From Alphaproteobacteria bacterium (GTDB lineage Bacteria; Pseudomonadota; Alphaproteobacteria; Rhizobiales; BM303): a DNA stretch of 64,000 nucleotides. Positions 32,883 to 43,400 of the stretch are shown one piece after another. Made by a program: the position numbers and the translations under genes. The notes beneath the pieces are model-generated. The model had not been told where the DNA came from. It searched no databases and worked only from the letters and a program-made list of their open reading frames with translations. Within the stretch, counting starts at the first letter, position 1; each line of letters begins with the position of its first letter. Location of the stretch: assembly GCA_024275895.1 (NCBI GenBank), contig JAJRYE010000046.1, positions 1 through 64,000 on the forward strand, read 5' to 3'.

Positions 32883-33797
32883 ATGACAGCTCGCACGACA
32901 CCGGGACCAAGCCGATGGATCAGGATATTGCCCGCTTTTTTCGTCCTGATGTTTTTCTCCGCAGCACAGCTCGCAGCCGCAGATCAGGACATCAAAATCC
33001 AGTATAACGGCCTTACCCTGAATGCAAATCTGGCCAATGCCGGCGGGAAACTTGAGGGGCAATCAGTGGTTTTGATCGTTCACGGCACCCTGGCCCATAA
33101 CGGCATGGAGATCATTTCCGGTCTGCAAAAGGCCCTTCTTGAGCGCGATATCACCAGCCTGGCGATAAATCTGAGCCTTGGCCGGAACGATCGCAGGGGC
33201 ATGTATGACTGCAAATCCATGCATAGCCATCTTCATGAAGACGCCCTTGATGAAATCGGCCAATGGCTGGACTGGCTGCAAAAACAAAAAGTGAAATCGG
33301 TGGCGGTTCTTGGCCATTCGCGCGGTGGCAATCAGGTGGCCTGGTTCGCCGCCGAGCGCATGCGTCCGGAAATCTCCAGAATTATCCTGATGGCGCCCAT
33401 GACCTGGGATGCGCAATATGCCGCCAAATCCTATCAGAAAAATTATAGCGTCAAGCTTGCGCCCCTGCTGGCGAAGGCCGGAACCCTGGGCGATGAGACC
33501 ATGAAATCGGTCGATTTCATCTACTGCCCCAAAACGGATGTCAAGGCCGCAAGCTTCGTCTCCTATTACCGTGATGACCCACGCAAGGACACGCCCTATC
33601 TGCTGCCGAAAATCAAACGCCCCGTGCTGGTGCTGGTGGCGGAAAATGACAAGGTCGTGAAAAATCTTGCCCCGAAGATCGAGCCCCTCACGGCAGACAG
33701 CCAGGTCAAAATGGTGGAAATCCCCGAGGCTGGCCATATGTTTCTCGATTTTGCTCTTGATGACGCCGCCGATTCCATCGCCGAATTTCTCGAATAG
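32883..33797 (+). CDS. Exported alpha/beta hydrolase
   Basis: Start at ATG 32883 (304 aa); the track start is the preceding TTG. A signal peptide (ILPAFFVLMFFSAAQLAAA) is followed by an alpha/beta-hydrolase fold: oxyanion region LIVHGTLAHNG, nucleophile elbow GHSRGGNQ, a late Asp in LVAENDKV, and a catalytic His in AGHMF. The catalytic triad therefore looks complete. The substrate is unknown. A HAD-family gene follows after 27 bp. Confidence 0.82.
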   Translation: MTARTTPGPSRWIRILPAFFVLMFFSAAQLAAADQDIKIQYNGLTLNANLANAGGKLEGQSVVLIVHGTLAHNGMEIISGLQKALLERDITSLAINLSLGRNDRRGMYDCKSMHSHLHEDALDEIGQWLDWLQKQKVKSVAVLGHSRGGNQVAWFAAERMRPEISRIILMAPMTWDAQYAAKSYQKNYSVKLAPLLAKAGTLGDETMKSVDFIYCPKTDVKAASFVSYYRDDPRKDTPYLLPKIKRPVLVLVAENDKVVKNLAPKIEPLTADSQVKMVEIPEAGHMFLDFALDDAADSIAEFLE

Positions 33798-33824
33798 GCA
33801 TTATTTTCAGGAGGACCGGGCGCC

Positions 33825-34517
33825 ATGCCGCAAGATAAACTCGACAATATCAGGGCCTGTGTTTTCGACGCCTATGGCACCTTGTTCGATATTCACGCCC
33901 CGGTGGAGAGCAACGCCGCAAGCCTGGGAGAGCAGGCCGCGCCAATCTCCAGTTTGTGGCGGCATAAACAATTGCAATACACCTGGCTGCGGACATTAAT
34001 GGGCAAGCACGCCGATTTCCGGCAAATCACCCGCGATGCGCTTGATTACGCCTTTGCCGCCAATGGCATTGAGGATGATGCGCTTAAAGAAAAGCTGCTG
34101 CAATCCTACATGACCATCAATGCCTATGCAGATGCCGCAAGCGCTCTGGCGGCAATTCGTAATAGCGGCCGCGCCACCGCCATCTTGTCCAACGGAACGC
34201 CGGAAATGCTGCGCGCTGCGTGCAATTCCGCCGATCTGACAAACCTTGTGGATGAGTTGATCTCGATTGAAGATATCGCCATCTACAAGCCCTCCCCGGC
34301 AGTATATCAGCTTGCGCCGGACAGGCTCGGTATGGCGCGCGAGGAAATCTGTTTTGTCTCCGCCAATGCCTGGGATGTCAGCGGCGCGGCAAGCTTTGGT
34401 TTCCAATGCGTCTGGATCAACCGTTTTGACATGGCGTCCGAACGCCTGCCTGGCTGCCCCCGGGCGCGCATCAAATCCCTCGCCGAGCTTCCCTCTCTTC
34501 TGACCGGGGCCACTTAA
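33825..34517 (+). CDS. Haloacid dehalogenase, type II (HAD superfamily)
   Basis: A 230-residue protein. The HAD nucleophile is in VFDAYGTLFD (first Asp), motif II is ILSNGTPEML, the Lys is in IYKPSPAVYQLA, and motif III lies around FVSANAWDVSGA. This pattern, including the SNGTP and SANAWD motifs, is that of L-2-haloacid dehalogenases rather than phosphatases. It may hydrolyse 2-halo-carboxylates such as chloroacetate or lactate-like acids; the true substrate is unknown. Confidence 0.9.
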   Translation: MPQDKLDNIRACVFDAYGTLFDIHAPVESNAASLGEQAAPISSLWRHKQLQYTWLRTLMGKHADFRQITRDALDYAFAANGIEDDALKEKLLQSYMTINAYADAASALAAIRNSGRATAILSNGTPEMLRAACNSADLTNLVDELISIEDIAIYKPSPAVYQLAPDRLGMAREEICFVSANAWDVSGAASFGFQCVWINRFDMASERLPGCPRARIKSLAELPSLLTGAT

Positions 34518-34620
34518 AGTCTTCCACGGCAAATCACCCCTCCGTGGCAGGGTAAGCTGGCAAAGCCAGCGCCGGCCCGAGAACGGACGCGAGCCGGAGG
34601 GCGAGCGGAAAAACAAAAAG

Positions 34621-34662
34621 TTAGAGCCCGGTTTTGATTCAATCAAAACCGGAAAGGCTCTA
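34621..34662. repeat. Second copy of the palindromic element, overlapping a stop codon
   Basis: Nested palindrome TTAGAGCC ... GGCTCTAA surrounding the same 12-bp-arm hairpin (CCGGTTTTGATT, 34628-34652) seen at 21014. On the minus strand the hairpin is followed by a T-rich tract (CTAACTTTTTGTTTTT), so it can act as a terminator for the response-regulator gene. That gene's TAG stop lies inside the element edge, as at 21046. Confidence 0.7.
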
Positions 34663-35292
34663 AAACATGCCCCGGTCAATCGCATAGCGCGTCAGCCCCG
34701 CCGTGGAGGTAATGCCGAGCTTTTGCTTGATATGTTTACGGTGGGTTTCAACCGTCCTGACGCTGATATCAAGCGCGAGCGCGATCTCCTTGTTGCTTCC
34801 CCCCGAAGCCAGCTTGAGCAACACATCGCACTCGCGCGGCGTCAGTTCGCCGCGGTCGGCCTGAGGGCCGGTTTTCATGATCACATCCGATATGCCGGAG
34901 CTGAAATAGGTGCCGCCCGAATGCACCGCGCCGATTGCGGCCACCACCTCGCTTGACGGCACATCTTTCAGGATAAAGCCCCGCGCGCCGTTATGCATGG
35001 CGGTGTAGATATATTCACGCTTGTCGTGCATGCTCAGGAATATGACGCGGATTTGAGGAAAATCCCGGCGGAAAATTGCAGCCGCCCGCAGCCCGTTAAG
35101 CTCGGGCATATTGATATCCAGCAAAACAATATCGGGCGCCGTTTCCGCCGCCATCTCCAGCGCCTGCGCGCCATTGCCCGCGGTTCCGACGATATCGAGA
35201 TGATCATAGGTCTCCAGACACGCCCTGATCCCTTCCAGAACCAGCGGATGGTCGTCGGCCAGCAATATTTTTATTTTTCCCTCTTTTCCCAT
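34660..35292 (-). CDS. NarL/FixJ-type response regulator
   Basis: A 210-residue two-domain regulator. The receiver has acidic pocket DDHP (13-14) and phosphoacceptor Asp59 (DIVLLDINMP), with a terminal AKPF-type Lys equivalent (ILKDV). The C-terminal LuxR helix-turn-helix (LTPRECDVLLKLASGGSNKE; TVETHRKHIKQKLG) binds DNA. It lies 19 bp downstream of its cognate kinase. The divergent TRAP transporter operon is the obvious candidate target. Confidence 0.94.
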   Translation of the reverse strand: MGKEGKIKILLADDHPLVLEGIRACLETYDHLDIVGTAGNGAQALEMAAETAPDIVLLDINMPELNGLRAAAIFRRDFPQIRVIFLSMHDKREYIYTAMHNGARGFILKDVPSSEVVAAIGAVHSGGTYFSSGISDVIMKTGPQADRGELTPRECDVLLKLASGGSNKEIALALDISVRTVETHRKHIKQKLGITSTAGLTRYAIDRGMF

Positions 35293-35311
35293 TTTCCCTT
35301 CCCCGGGTTTC

Positions 35312-36673
35312 TCAGCCCCTTGATGCCGGCAATTGCGCCTTGACCAGCGTTCCGTTTGCCGATGAGACCAGTTTGAGCCTGCCGCCGATATGGGCTAGCC
35401 TTTCGCGCATGTTTTTCAAACCGATGCCGCTCTCCGGGCCGGCGGATTTGCGCATTTCATCAAAATCAAAGCCGTGACCGTCATCCTTGACATCGAGATA
35501 TATCCAGTTTTTCGTGCAGCCCAGCTTCAATTCCACATTTTTCGCCCCGGAATGGCGCTCGATATTGGTCAGCGATTCCTGCGCCACCCTGAACAAGGTT
35601 GTGCGCGTACCGCGCGGCATGTCTTCGGCCAGGGACGCAGCATCAATCTTCACCTTGATGCCGGTGCGTTCGGAAAAATCCGCCGCCAGAGAGTGCAGCG
35701 AGGGGAGCAATCCCAGATCATCCAGCATTCCGGGGCGCAGATCACGCGAAATCCGCCGCACTTCGCGGATCGCCCTGGTCACCCCCTGCGTGCCCTTCTC
35801 CAGCGCCGGCAAAACGCCCTTCCGGTTCTTGTTTAACAAGATCCCCGCCAGTTCAAGCGTGTATTTCACCGAGCTTAAATTCTGGCTGATCCCGTCGTGC
35901 AACTCGCGCGCCACCCGGCTGCGTTCCTCCTCCTGCGCCTCGACAATGCGCCGTGTGAGCCTTTTTTGCGACAGGGCCGCCTGCCGGTTTTCCCGAAGGG
36001 CAAGATAAACCCCGGTGGCAAAAACGGCCGATACGGCGGCAAAGGAGAGGATGGAAATCAGGATGAACACCTGCCTGATCTGGCCGGTGACTTCCGCTTT
36101 GAGCTCATCAACCCGGGCGCTGATATCATCCATGTAAAGCCCGGTGCCGATCATCCAGCGCCATTTTTCAAGCCCGACCGCATAGCCAATTTTCTCCGAC
36201 AGCGAGCTGGCCGAGGGGCGCTCCCACATATAGCGATAATACCCGCCGCCCTTCTTGGCCTGGGCGATCAGGTTCTGGATCACCAGATTGCCTTTTGCGT
36301 CTTTCAGATCCCACCAGTTTTTTCCAACCCTGAAAGCCTGACGCGGATGAACCAGAGAGTTGCCCTTGTAATCATAAACAAAAAAATACCCGTCCGGCCC
36401 ATAGGACAGATCATTCAGGATCACCCGGGCGCGCGCCTTGGCTTCTGCATCATCCGCCTTCGCATGGCGGTAGATATGTTCGATGGAATTGAGCGCCAGA
36501 GCGATATAGTAACGCAGTTCCGCCTTTTTCGCCTCCAGCAAGGAGCGCTCAAGCGTGGCGATCTGTTTGTCCGAGAGATTTTTTGACTGCTCGATAATCA
36601 AAGCGCCGATGGCCAACATGGCCACAACCAGCGGTAAAGCCGCCAGCAGAACTATTTTTAACCGCAGACTCAA
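35312..36673 (-). CDS. Cache-domain sensor histidine kinase (NarX/HisKA_3 class)
   Basis: Membrane sensor kinase. I choose TTG 36673 (GGGGAAG 6 bp upstream, ~453 aa), which places TM1 (LRLKIVLLAALPLVVAMLAIGALII) at the N-terminus; GTG 36697 and the track start 36814 are alternatives. The periplasmic part is an sCache_2-like domain (GYFFVYDYKGNSLVHP; GKNWWDLKD; WMIGTGLYMDDI) of the type that binds small organic acids. After TM2 come HisKA_3 with the phosphorylated His (RVARELHDGISQNL) and an HATPase_c domain (GIGLKNMRERLAHIGGRL). Confidence 0.92.
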   Translation of the reverse strand: MSLRLKIVLLAALPLVVAMLAIGALIIEQSKNLSDKQIATLERSLLEAKKAELRYYIALALNSIEHIYRHAKADDAEAKARARVILNDLSYGPDGYFFVYDYKGNSLVHPRQAFRVGKNWWDLKDAKGNLVIQNLIAQAKKGGGYYRYMWERPSASSLSEKIGYAVGLEKWRWMIGTGLYMDDISARVDELKAEVTGQIRQVFILISILSFAAVSAVFATGVYLALRENRQAALSQKRLTRRIVEAQEEERSRVARELHDGISQNLSSVKYTLELAGILLNKNRKGVLPALEKGTQGVTRAIREVRRISRDLRPGMLDDLGLLPSLHSLAADFSERTGIKVKIDAASLAEDMPRGTRTTLFRVAQESLTNIERHSGAKNVELKLGCTKNWIYLDVKDDGHGFDFDEMRKSAGPESGIGLKNMRERLAHIGGRLKLVSSANGTLVKAQLPASRG

Positions 36674-37017
36674 ATTCAGCTTCCCCGTCCCCAGCACGCC
36701 CCGCAGTCTAGCACAGGTGGCATCATCTGTATTCACCACCACAGCGCAGCCCTCCCTACCCAGTATTACGGATACGGTCTCCCAGCTGCTCCGTATAGGC
36801 CCGCCGCGCCGCATTTGCTAGTCTTGGCCGCGCAAAAGGCCCGATCGGGATTTAAGCTGGATATGAGGGTTGTCTTTACCGGTGAGTTGGGCTTTAGTTT
36901 CATGGTCTGAAATTGATGACGCATCTTGTCTCAGGCGCATGAATTACAAACAGTCATGTTGACCGGCCGCGATTTGCCAGGGGCAGCATGACACAGCTAC
37001 AGGGAGTAAATAATAAT

Positions 37018-38106
37018 ATGGATCGTCGCTCATTTTTGAAAAATGCCGGGCTGGCTACCGGCGCCGCCGCAGCTTCAACGCTCGCCGCGCCCGCCATCGC
37101 CAAGCAAGTCAAGCACCTTAAAATGGTCATGTCCTGGCCCAAGAACTTCCCCGGCCTCGGCACATCCGCCGCCCGTTTCGCCAAGAGGATCGAGACCGCC
37201 TCGGACGGCAGATACAAGATCACGCTCTATGCCGGCGGCGAGCTGGTGCATCCGCTCAAATGCCTCGACGCCGTGCAAGAAGGCACCGCCGATCTTTATC
37301 ACTCGGCGGAATATTATTATCAGGGCAAGATGAAAGCCTTCAGTTTCTTCGCCGCCGTTCCTTTCGGCTTCCGCCCCGATGAAATGGACGCCTGGATTCA
37401 TCATGGCGGCGGCCAGCAGCTTTGGGACGAGGTTTCGGCCCAGTTTGGCGTCAAGCCCTTTGCATGTTCCAATACCGGCTCGCAGATGGGCGGCTGGTTC
37501 AAGAAGCCGATCCGCACGGTTGAGGATTTCAAGGGCCTGAAAATGCGCATCCCGGGTCTTGGCGGCGACGTCATCAAGGCGCTGGGCGGCACATCGGTCA
37601 CCCTGGCCGGTTCGGAAATCCTGCCCGCATTGCAGGCCGGCACGATTGACGCCACCGAATGGGTCGGCCCGTGGAACGATCTCGCCTTTGGCATCTACAA
37701 GATCGTCAAGCATTACTATTACCCCGGCTTCCATGAGCCGGGAACGGTTTTGAGCCTCGGGGTGAGCAAAAAGCTCTATGATGGCATGAGCGCTGGCGAC
37801 CGGGCCCTGTTTGAAGCCTGTGCCACGGCTGAAAACAACTTTGGTCTGGCCGAGTTCAACGCCAACAATTCCGCCGCCCTGGATACGCTGGTGAGCAAGC
37901 ACGGCGTTGAATTGCATGAGTTCTCCGACGGGATCTTCAAGGCCGCAGGCGCCGCCGCCAGGGATGTGCTGGCCTCGGCCGGAGCGGCTGACCCCCTGAC
38001 CAAAAAGGTCTATGACAGCTTCATGACTTTCCGCAAAAACGCCGTTAGCTGGTCGCGCATTTCCGATCAGGCCTATATGCAAAAACGCGGGCTTGTCTCC
38101 TTCTAG
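37018..38106 (+). CDS. dctP: TRAP transporter solute-binding protein (DctP/TakP-like)
   Basis: Start at ATG 37018 (362 aa; AGGGAG upstream). A twin-arginine-like signal (DRRSFLKNAGLATGAAAAS) directs export. The mature protein is a DctP-family binder: GRYKITLYAGGELVHP, MKMRIPGLGGDVIKALGG-type Arg clamp (residues near KMRIPG bind the substrate carboxylate), WVGPWNDLAFGIYKIVKHYY. It resembles the 2-oxo acid/TakP branch rather than C4-dicarboxylate DctP. A stem-loop separates it from the permease genes. Confidence 0.93.
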   Translation: MDRRSFLKNAGLATGAAAASTLAAPAIAKQVKHLKMVMSWPKNFPGLGTSAARFAKRIETASDGRYKITLYAGGELVHPLKCLDAVQEGTADLYHSAEYYYQGKMKAFSFFAAVPFGFRPDEMDAWIHHGGGQQLWDEVSAQFGVKPFACSNTGSQMGGWFKKPIRTVEDFKGLKMRIPGLGGDVIKALGGTSVTLAGSEILPALQAGTIDATEWVGPWNDLAFGIYKIVKHYYYPGFHEPGTVLSLGVSKKLYDGMSAGDRALFEACATAENNFGLAEFNANNSAALDTLVSKHGVELHEFSDGIFKAAGAAARDVLASAGAADPLTKKVYDSFMTFRKNAVSWSRISDQAYMQKRGLVSF

Positions 38107-38136
38107 GGGCGAGGCAAAAAGCCTTACAGCAAAGAC

Positions 38137-38169
38137 CCGCACCGGATTTGTTCCGGTGCGGCTTGTTTT
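38137..38169 (+). promoter_or_regulatory. Intercistronic stem-loop between dctP and dctQ
   Basis: CCGCACCGG and CCGGTGCGG form a perfect 9-bp stem with a 7-nt loop, followed by CTTGTTTTC. The weak T-tract suggests partial termination or 3'-end protection, giving more binding protein than permease, a common arrangement in transporter operons. Confidence 0.55.
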
Positions 38170-38202
38170 CACAACCGGAGCAGGACCCGTGGGGGGGATC
38201 GC

Positions 38203-38736
38203 GTGAAATTTCTCAATGCACTGGCAACAGGCATAGATACTCTGAATGAGTATACCGGCCGCGGCATCGCCTGGGTGGCGCTCATCATGGTGCTGGTGCA
38301 GTTTGCTGTCGTCATCATGCGCTATGTGTTTTCCATCGGCTTCATTCCGATGCAGGAATCGATCTGGTACATGCACGGCACTTTGTTCATGGTCGGCGCG
38401 GGTTATACCCTGCTGCATGACGGCCATGTCCGGGTGGATATTTTCTACCGCGAAGCCAGCGCCAGACGCAAAGCGCTGGTGAACATGATCGGGGCGCTGG
38501 TCTTTCTTATTCCGCTGATGCTGCTCACCTTCTGGCTTTCCTGGTCCTATGTCATCAATAGCTGGAAGACTCTTGAAGGTTCTACCGAAATCAGCGGTCT
38601 GCCTCTGATCTTCTTGTACAAAACCGTGATCTGGGTGTTTGCCGTCCTTTTGGGCCTTCAGGCCATCTCCATGGCAATCCGCTCCCTTCAAACGCTTCTG
38701 GACGATGATCCCGGGCTGAAAACCGGCAGGAGTTAG
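38203..38736 (+). CDS. dctQ: TRAP transporter small permease (DctQ)
   Basis: A 177-residue protein with four predicted membrane helices (IAWVALIMVLVQFAVVIMRYVF; ESIWYMHGTLFMVGAGYTLLHDGHVRVDIFY; MIGALVFLIPLMLLTFWL; VIWVFAVLLGLQAISMAI). The GHVRVDIFY motif after TM2 is typical of DctQ. It starts GTG after a GGGGGG tract. It is followed after 4 bp by dctM. Confidence 0.93.
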   Translation: MKFLNALATGIDTLNEYTGRGIAWVALIMVLVQFAVVIMRYVFSIGFIPMQESIWYMHGTLFMVGAGYTLLHDGHVRVDIFYREASARRKALVNMIGALVFLIPLMLLTFWLSWSYVINSWKTLEGSTEISGLPLIFLYKTVIWVFAVLLGLQAISMAIRSLQTLLDDDPGLKTGRS

Positions 38737-38740
38737 CCAT

Positions 38741-40363
38741 ATGGAAATGTTTCTCCAGCCCGCCGCCTTTTGCGCTTATATGTTTCTGGTCGCCATTTTC
38801 CTGCTTCTGAGCGGATTTCCGGTCGCCTTTACCCTGGCCGGGACTGCGGCCGGCTTTGCCTTTTTGGGTTATTTTATCGGTATTTTCGACATTACCTTCC
38901 TGACCGCCTTTCCCCAGCGCATATTCTCCACCATGTCGAACGAAGTGCTGGTCGCGGTGCCGCTGTTTGTCTTTATGGGGGTGATGCTGGAGCGCTCGAA
39001 AGTCGCGGAAGAGCTGCTCGACAATATGGGCCGCCTGTTCGGACGCATGCCCGGCGGCATTGCCTATTCGGTCTCCATTGTCGGCATGCTGCTCGCCGCC
39101 TCCACCGGCATTGTCGGCGCCACCGTCGTCACCATGGGGCTTTTGTCCCTGCCCACCATGATCCGGCGCGGTTACAGCCCGTCTTTTGCCTGCGGCTCGA
39201 TCTGCGCCTCTGGCACGCTGGGCCAGATTATCCCGCCTTCCATCGTGCTGGTACTGCTGGGCGACCAGCTTTCGGTCGCGTTTCAGAACGCCCAGTTCGC
39301 CAAGGGTATTTTTGCCCCCGACACCGTTTCGGTGAATGATCTGTTTGCCGGGGCGCTTTTTCCCGGCCTGATGCTCGTCGGCATGTATCTCATCTACCAG
39401 ATCGGTTTTTCGCTCCTTAACCCCTCCAAGGCGCCGCCAATTCCACCTGAACACCACGAGGATGAAACCGCAAGAGAGTTCTATCTCAATCTCCTCGGAT
39501 CGTTATTCGCGCCGCTGATTCTTATCATCGCCGTTTTGGGCTCGATTCTGGCCGGCCTTGCCTCGCCGACGGAAGCGGCCGCCGTCGGCGCCATCGGCGC
39601 AACCCTTCTGGCCGGTTACCGGGTAAACCCCGCCCGCAGCCTGCCGGTTTTTATCGGCGCCCTGTCTCTGGCCGCGGTTTTGACCCTCTCTGTCTTCTTT
39701 GATCTTCGCATGCAGCGCAATGTCATCCCGGCGGGCGAAAAATTCGCCATCGGCATTGCCCTGATCCTGTCGCTGGGAATCATCTGGGGCGTACTCACCG
39801 CCGTTCTGCGCACCTATGGGCATAACAGCAACGGCGAGAGCGTTTTGATCTCGGTCATGCGCCAGACCATGCTGATCTCGTCCATGGTATTCGTCATTCT
39901 GGTCGGCGCCGGCATGTTCTCCCTGGTGTTCCGCGGCTTTGGCGGTGATATTCTGATCGAGGAGTTTTTGTCCAACCTGCCCGGCGGCACCGTTACCGCC
40001 ATGCTGGTGGTGATGGCTGTGATGTTCTTTATGGGCTTTTTTCTTGATTTCCTCGAAATCATTTTCATCGTTGTGCCGATTGTCGCTCCGATCCTGCTTC
40101 AGATGGAGGTCGCCCCCGGTGTATTGATGAGCCCGGTCTGGCTCGGCGTCATGATGGCGATCAATCTGCAAACCTCTTTCCTCACCCCGCCCTTTGGCTT
40201 TGCGCTGTTTTATCTGCGCGGCGTTGCGCCCAATTCGGTGCGCACCATGGATATCTACCGCGGTGTTGCGCCTTTCGTCCTGATCCAGATTGTCGGACTG
40301 GTTCTGATCTGGTTTATGCCGCAAATCGCCACCTGGCTCCCCATCGCGGTTTACGGCCGATAA
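38741..40363 (+). CDS. dctM: TRAP transporter large permease (DctM)
   Basis: A 540-residue membrane protein, longer than the usual ~430 because of extra sequence and helices in the middle (~250-380), as in the TakM-like subgroup. Family motifs: GFPVAFTLAG, VPLFVFMGVMLERS, AASTGIVGATVVTMGLLSLPTM, ASGTLGQIIPPSIVLVL, and NLQTSFLTPPFGFALFYLRG near the end. TRAP permeases are Na+-driven secondary importers. Confidence 0.95.
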   Translation: MEMFLQPAAFCAYMFLVAIFLLLSGFPVAFTLAGTAAGFAFLGYFIGIFDITFLTAFPQRIFSTMSNEVLVAVPLFVFMGVMLERSKVAEELLDNMGRLFGRMPGGIAYSVSIVGMLLAASTGIVGATVVTMGLLSLPTMIRRGYSPSFACGSICASGTLGQIIPPSIVLVLLGDQLSVAFQNAQFAKGIFAPDTVSVNDLFAGALFPGLMLVGMYLIYQIGFSLLNPSKAPPIPPEHHEDETAREFYLNLLGSLFAPLILIIAVLGSILAGLASPTEAAAVGAIGATLLAGYRVNPARSLPVFIGALSLAAVLTLSVFFDLRMQRNVIPAGEKFAIGIALILSLGIIWGVLTAVLRTYGHNSNGESVLISVMRQTMLISSMVFVILVGAGMFSLVFRGFGGDILIEEFLSNLPGGTVTAMLVVMAVMFFMGFFLDFLEIIFIVVPIVAPILLQMEVAPGVLMSPVWLGVMMAINLQTSFLTPPFGFALFYLRGVAPNSVRTMDIYRGVAPFVLIQIVGLVLIWFMPQIATWLPIAVYGR

Positions 40364-40471
40364 ACGCCCGGGTTCCGGTCGCGGGAAGTTGTGTTGACAG
40401 CCAGCCTTATATTATGTCAGTATTATTGACCTAAATGCAGGCGGCGGGATTGAAGGTATTTTTAGATCACC

Positions 40472-43400
40472 ATGACACTGGCCAGGGTTAGCCTTGAAGA
40501 CAAATATGATTTAGACAAAACCCGCATTTATGTCAGCGGTTCACAGGCGGTTGTCCGCCTTGTTCTCATGCAGCACGCCAGAGACAGGGCGCAGGGCCAT
40601 GACACCGCCGGTTTCGTAACCGGTTACCGTGGCTCTCCGGTAGGCGGTATTGACCAGCAATTCTGGCGCGCCGGCAAAACGCTTGAAGCCGCCAGCATCA
40701 TCTTCCAGCCCGGTATAAACGAGGATCTGGCCGCCACCGCGCTGTGGGGAACCCAGCAGGCCGGACTTGCCGGCGAGGGTAAATATGACGGCGTCTTCGG
40801 GCTCTGGTACGGCAAGGGGCCCGGGGTTGATCGCACCGGCGATGTTTTCCGCCACGCCAATCATGCCGGCACATCGGCTCTGGGGGGCGTTGTTGCGCTG
40901 ATGGGCGATGACCATACCTGTGAGTCCTCCACCAGCGCCCATCAAAGCGAATTTGCCCTTGTGGACGCCATGATCCCGATCCTCAACCCGGCCGGGGCGC
41001 AGGAAATTCTTGATTACGGGCTATACGGTTTTGCCCTCTCGCGTTTTAGCGGCTGCTGGGTGGGTTTGAAATGCATCAAGGACAATATCGAATCCACCGC
41101 CATTATCGACGCCTCTCCCGGACGGGTCAAAATCAACACCCCGGATGATTTTCAAATGCCCCCCGGCGGCCTGAATATCCGCCTCAATGACACGGCGCTG
41201 GAAAAAGAGGCGCGGCTGCATGACTTCAAACGCTACGCCATTCAGGCCTTCACCCACGCCAATCATCTCGACAAGCTTGTCTATGGCGGCGGCAAAGCGC
41301 CCAAAATCGGCATTGTCACCACCGGTAAGAGTTATCTCGATACCGCCCAGGCGCTTGGCGATCTGGGGATCGGCGCGGCCCGCGCCGATGAACTGGGGCT
41401 CAAACTCTACAAGGTGGCTCTGGTCTGGCCGCTGGAGCCCTCCGGGATCAGGGATTTTGCCAAAGACCTCGATCTGATCATCGTGGTGGAAGAAAAACGC
41501 TCGCTGATCGAAACCCAGATTCGCGAGCAACTTTACGGGGCCCCTTGCGCCCCTCTCATTATCGGCAAGCATGATGAGGAAGGCCGCGATCTTTTCCCCG
41601 CCAAGGGCGCGCTGGAGCCCAACAAGATCGCACTGGCCATTTCAACACGGCTGCTGGAGCGCGCACCCGATGAGGCGTTAAAGGCCAAAAGCGAAGCCAT
41701 CGCGCAGATCACGGGGCGGATTGGCAACACGCCCGAAATTGCCGCCCGCACGCCGTGGTTCTGCTCCGGCTGCCCGCACAACACCTCAACCCGCGTCCCC
41801 GAAGGCGCTAGGGCAAGCGCCGGAATCGGCTGCCACTATATGGCGCTGTGGATGGACCGGCAAACCTGCGGCTTTACCCAGATGGGCGGCGAGGGCGCCA
41901 ACTGGGTCGGCGAGGCGCCGTTTTCGACCCGCGATCACATCTTTCAGAATATCGGCGACGGCACTTATCAGCATTCGGGGCTGCTGGCGATCCGGGCCGC
42001 AAGCGCCGCCGGGGTTAACATCACCTATAAAATCCTCTTTAACGATGCCGTCGCCATGACCGGCGGCCAGCCGGTTGACGGCGCGCTGAGCGTGGCCAAA
42101 ATAGCGCATCAGGTTGCCGCTGAAGGCGCAAGGCGGATTTACATCCTGAGCGATCATCCGGAAAAATACCCGTTGCAGAGTGATTTTCCACCCGGCACAA
42201 TCATCAAACACCGAGATTATCTCAATCCGGTTCAGGAGGAACTGGCGCGGGTAAAGGGGCTCAGCATCCTCATTTTTGACCAGACCTGCGCCGCCGAGCT
42301 GCGCCGCCGCCGCAAGCGCGGCTTGGCAAAAACTCCGAAACAGCGGGTATTTATCAATTCCCTCGTCTGTGAGGGCTGCGGCGATTGTTCGGTGCAGTCA
42401 AACTGCGTCTCCATCATTCCCCTTGAGACCGAATACGGCCGTAAACGCGCCATACATCAATCCTCCTGCAACAAGGATTTTTCCTGTCTCGACGGGTTCT
42501 GCCCCAGCTTTGTCACCATAACGGGGGCAAGGCTCAAAGCCGGAACAACGGCGCGGCTCAACGAACCGGCGGACGGTTTTGAAGATATACCTATGCCGCG
42601 AGTTCCGCCTCTGGATAAAAACTTCGCCATGGTCATCACCGGCGTTGGCGGCACCGGTGTTGTCACTATCGGCGCGCTGATAGGCATGGCGGCGCATCTT
42701 GAGGGCAAGGGCTGTGGCATTATCGATATGGCCGGTCTGGCGCAAAAGGGCGGTGCGGTAATCTCCAATCTGCGCCTTGCCCCCTCGCCGGACGACATTC
42801 AGGCCATCCGGGTCGCCGCCGGCGGGGCCGATCCGGTTCTGGGCTGCGATTATGTGGTCACTGCCTCCGAAAAAGTCCTCGCTTGCATCAAACCCGGGCG
42901 CACGAAACTGGCGGTCAATAATCACGAGACCATCACGGCCGATTTTACCCTTGACCCGGATGCGGTCCTGCCGACGGATTTGATCAGAACCGTCATTACG
43001 GCCAGGGCGGGCGCAAATAGCGCCGATTTCATTGATGCGGGCACATTGGCAACCCGGCTGATGGGCGATTCCATTGCCGCCAATTTGTTTCTGCTCGGCT
43101 TTGCCTGGCAAAAGGCCATGCTGCCGCTCTCCCATGACGCCCTGATCCGCGCCATAAAGATCAACGGCGTCGCCGTTGAGATGAATACAAAAGCCTTTTT
43201 ATGGGGCCGCCGCGCCGCCTGGGACATCGCCCGGGTCGAGACAATCGCCAATACGCAAGGCACTGCCTCATCCGATCTGCATCTGTCCTCCAGCCTCGAC
43301 GAGGCCATCGCAAGACGCATGGATGAGCTCACCGCCTACCAGAACGCCGCCCTTGCCGCCCGTTATGAAAAACTGGTTGAAAGGACAAGAGAGGCCGAGG

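Noticed and set aside
37075-38691. 538-codon minus-strand ORF opposite the TRAP genes
   Set aside because: Spans two confidently assigned genes on the plus strand and has no recognisable domains.
40394-40426. Promoter before the indolepyruvate oxidoreductase gene
   Set aside because: TTGACA is present, but the nearest TATTAT boxes are 10 or 21 bp away, outside workable spacing.
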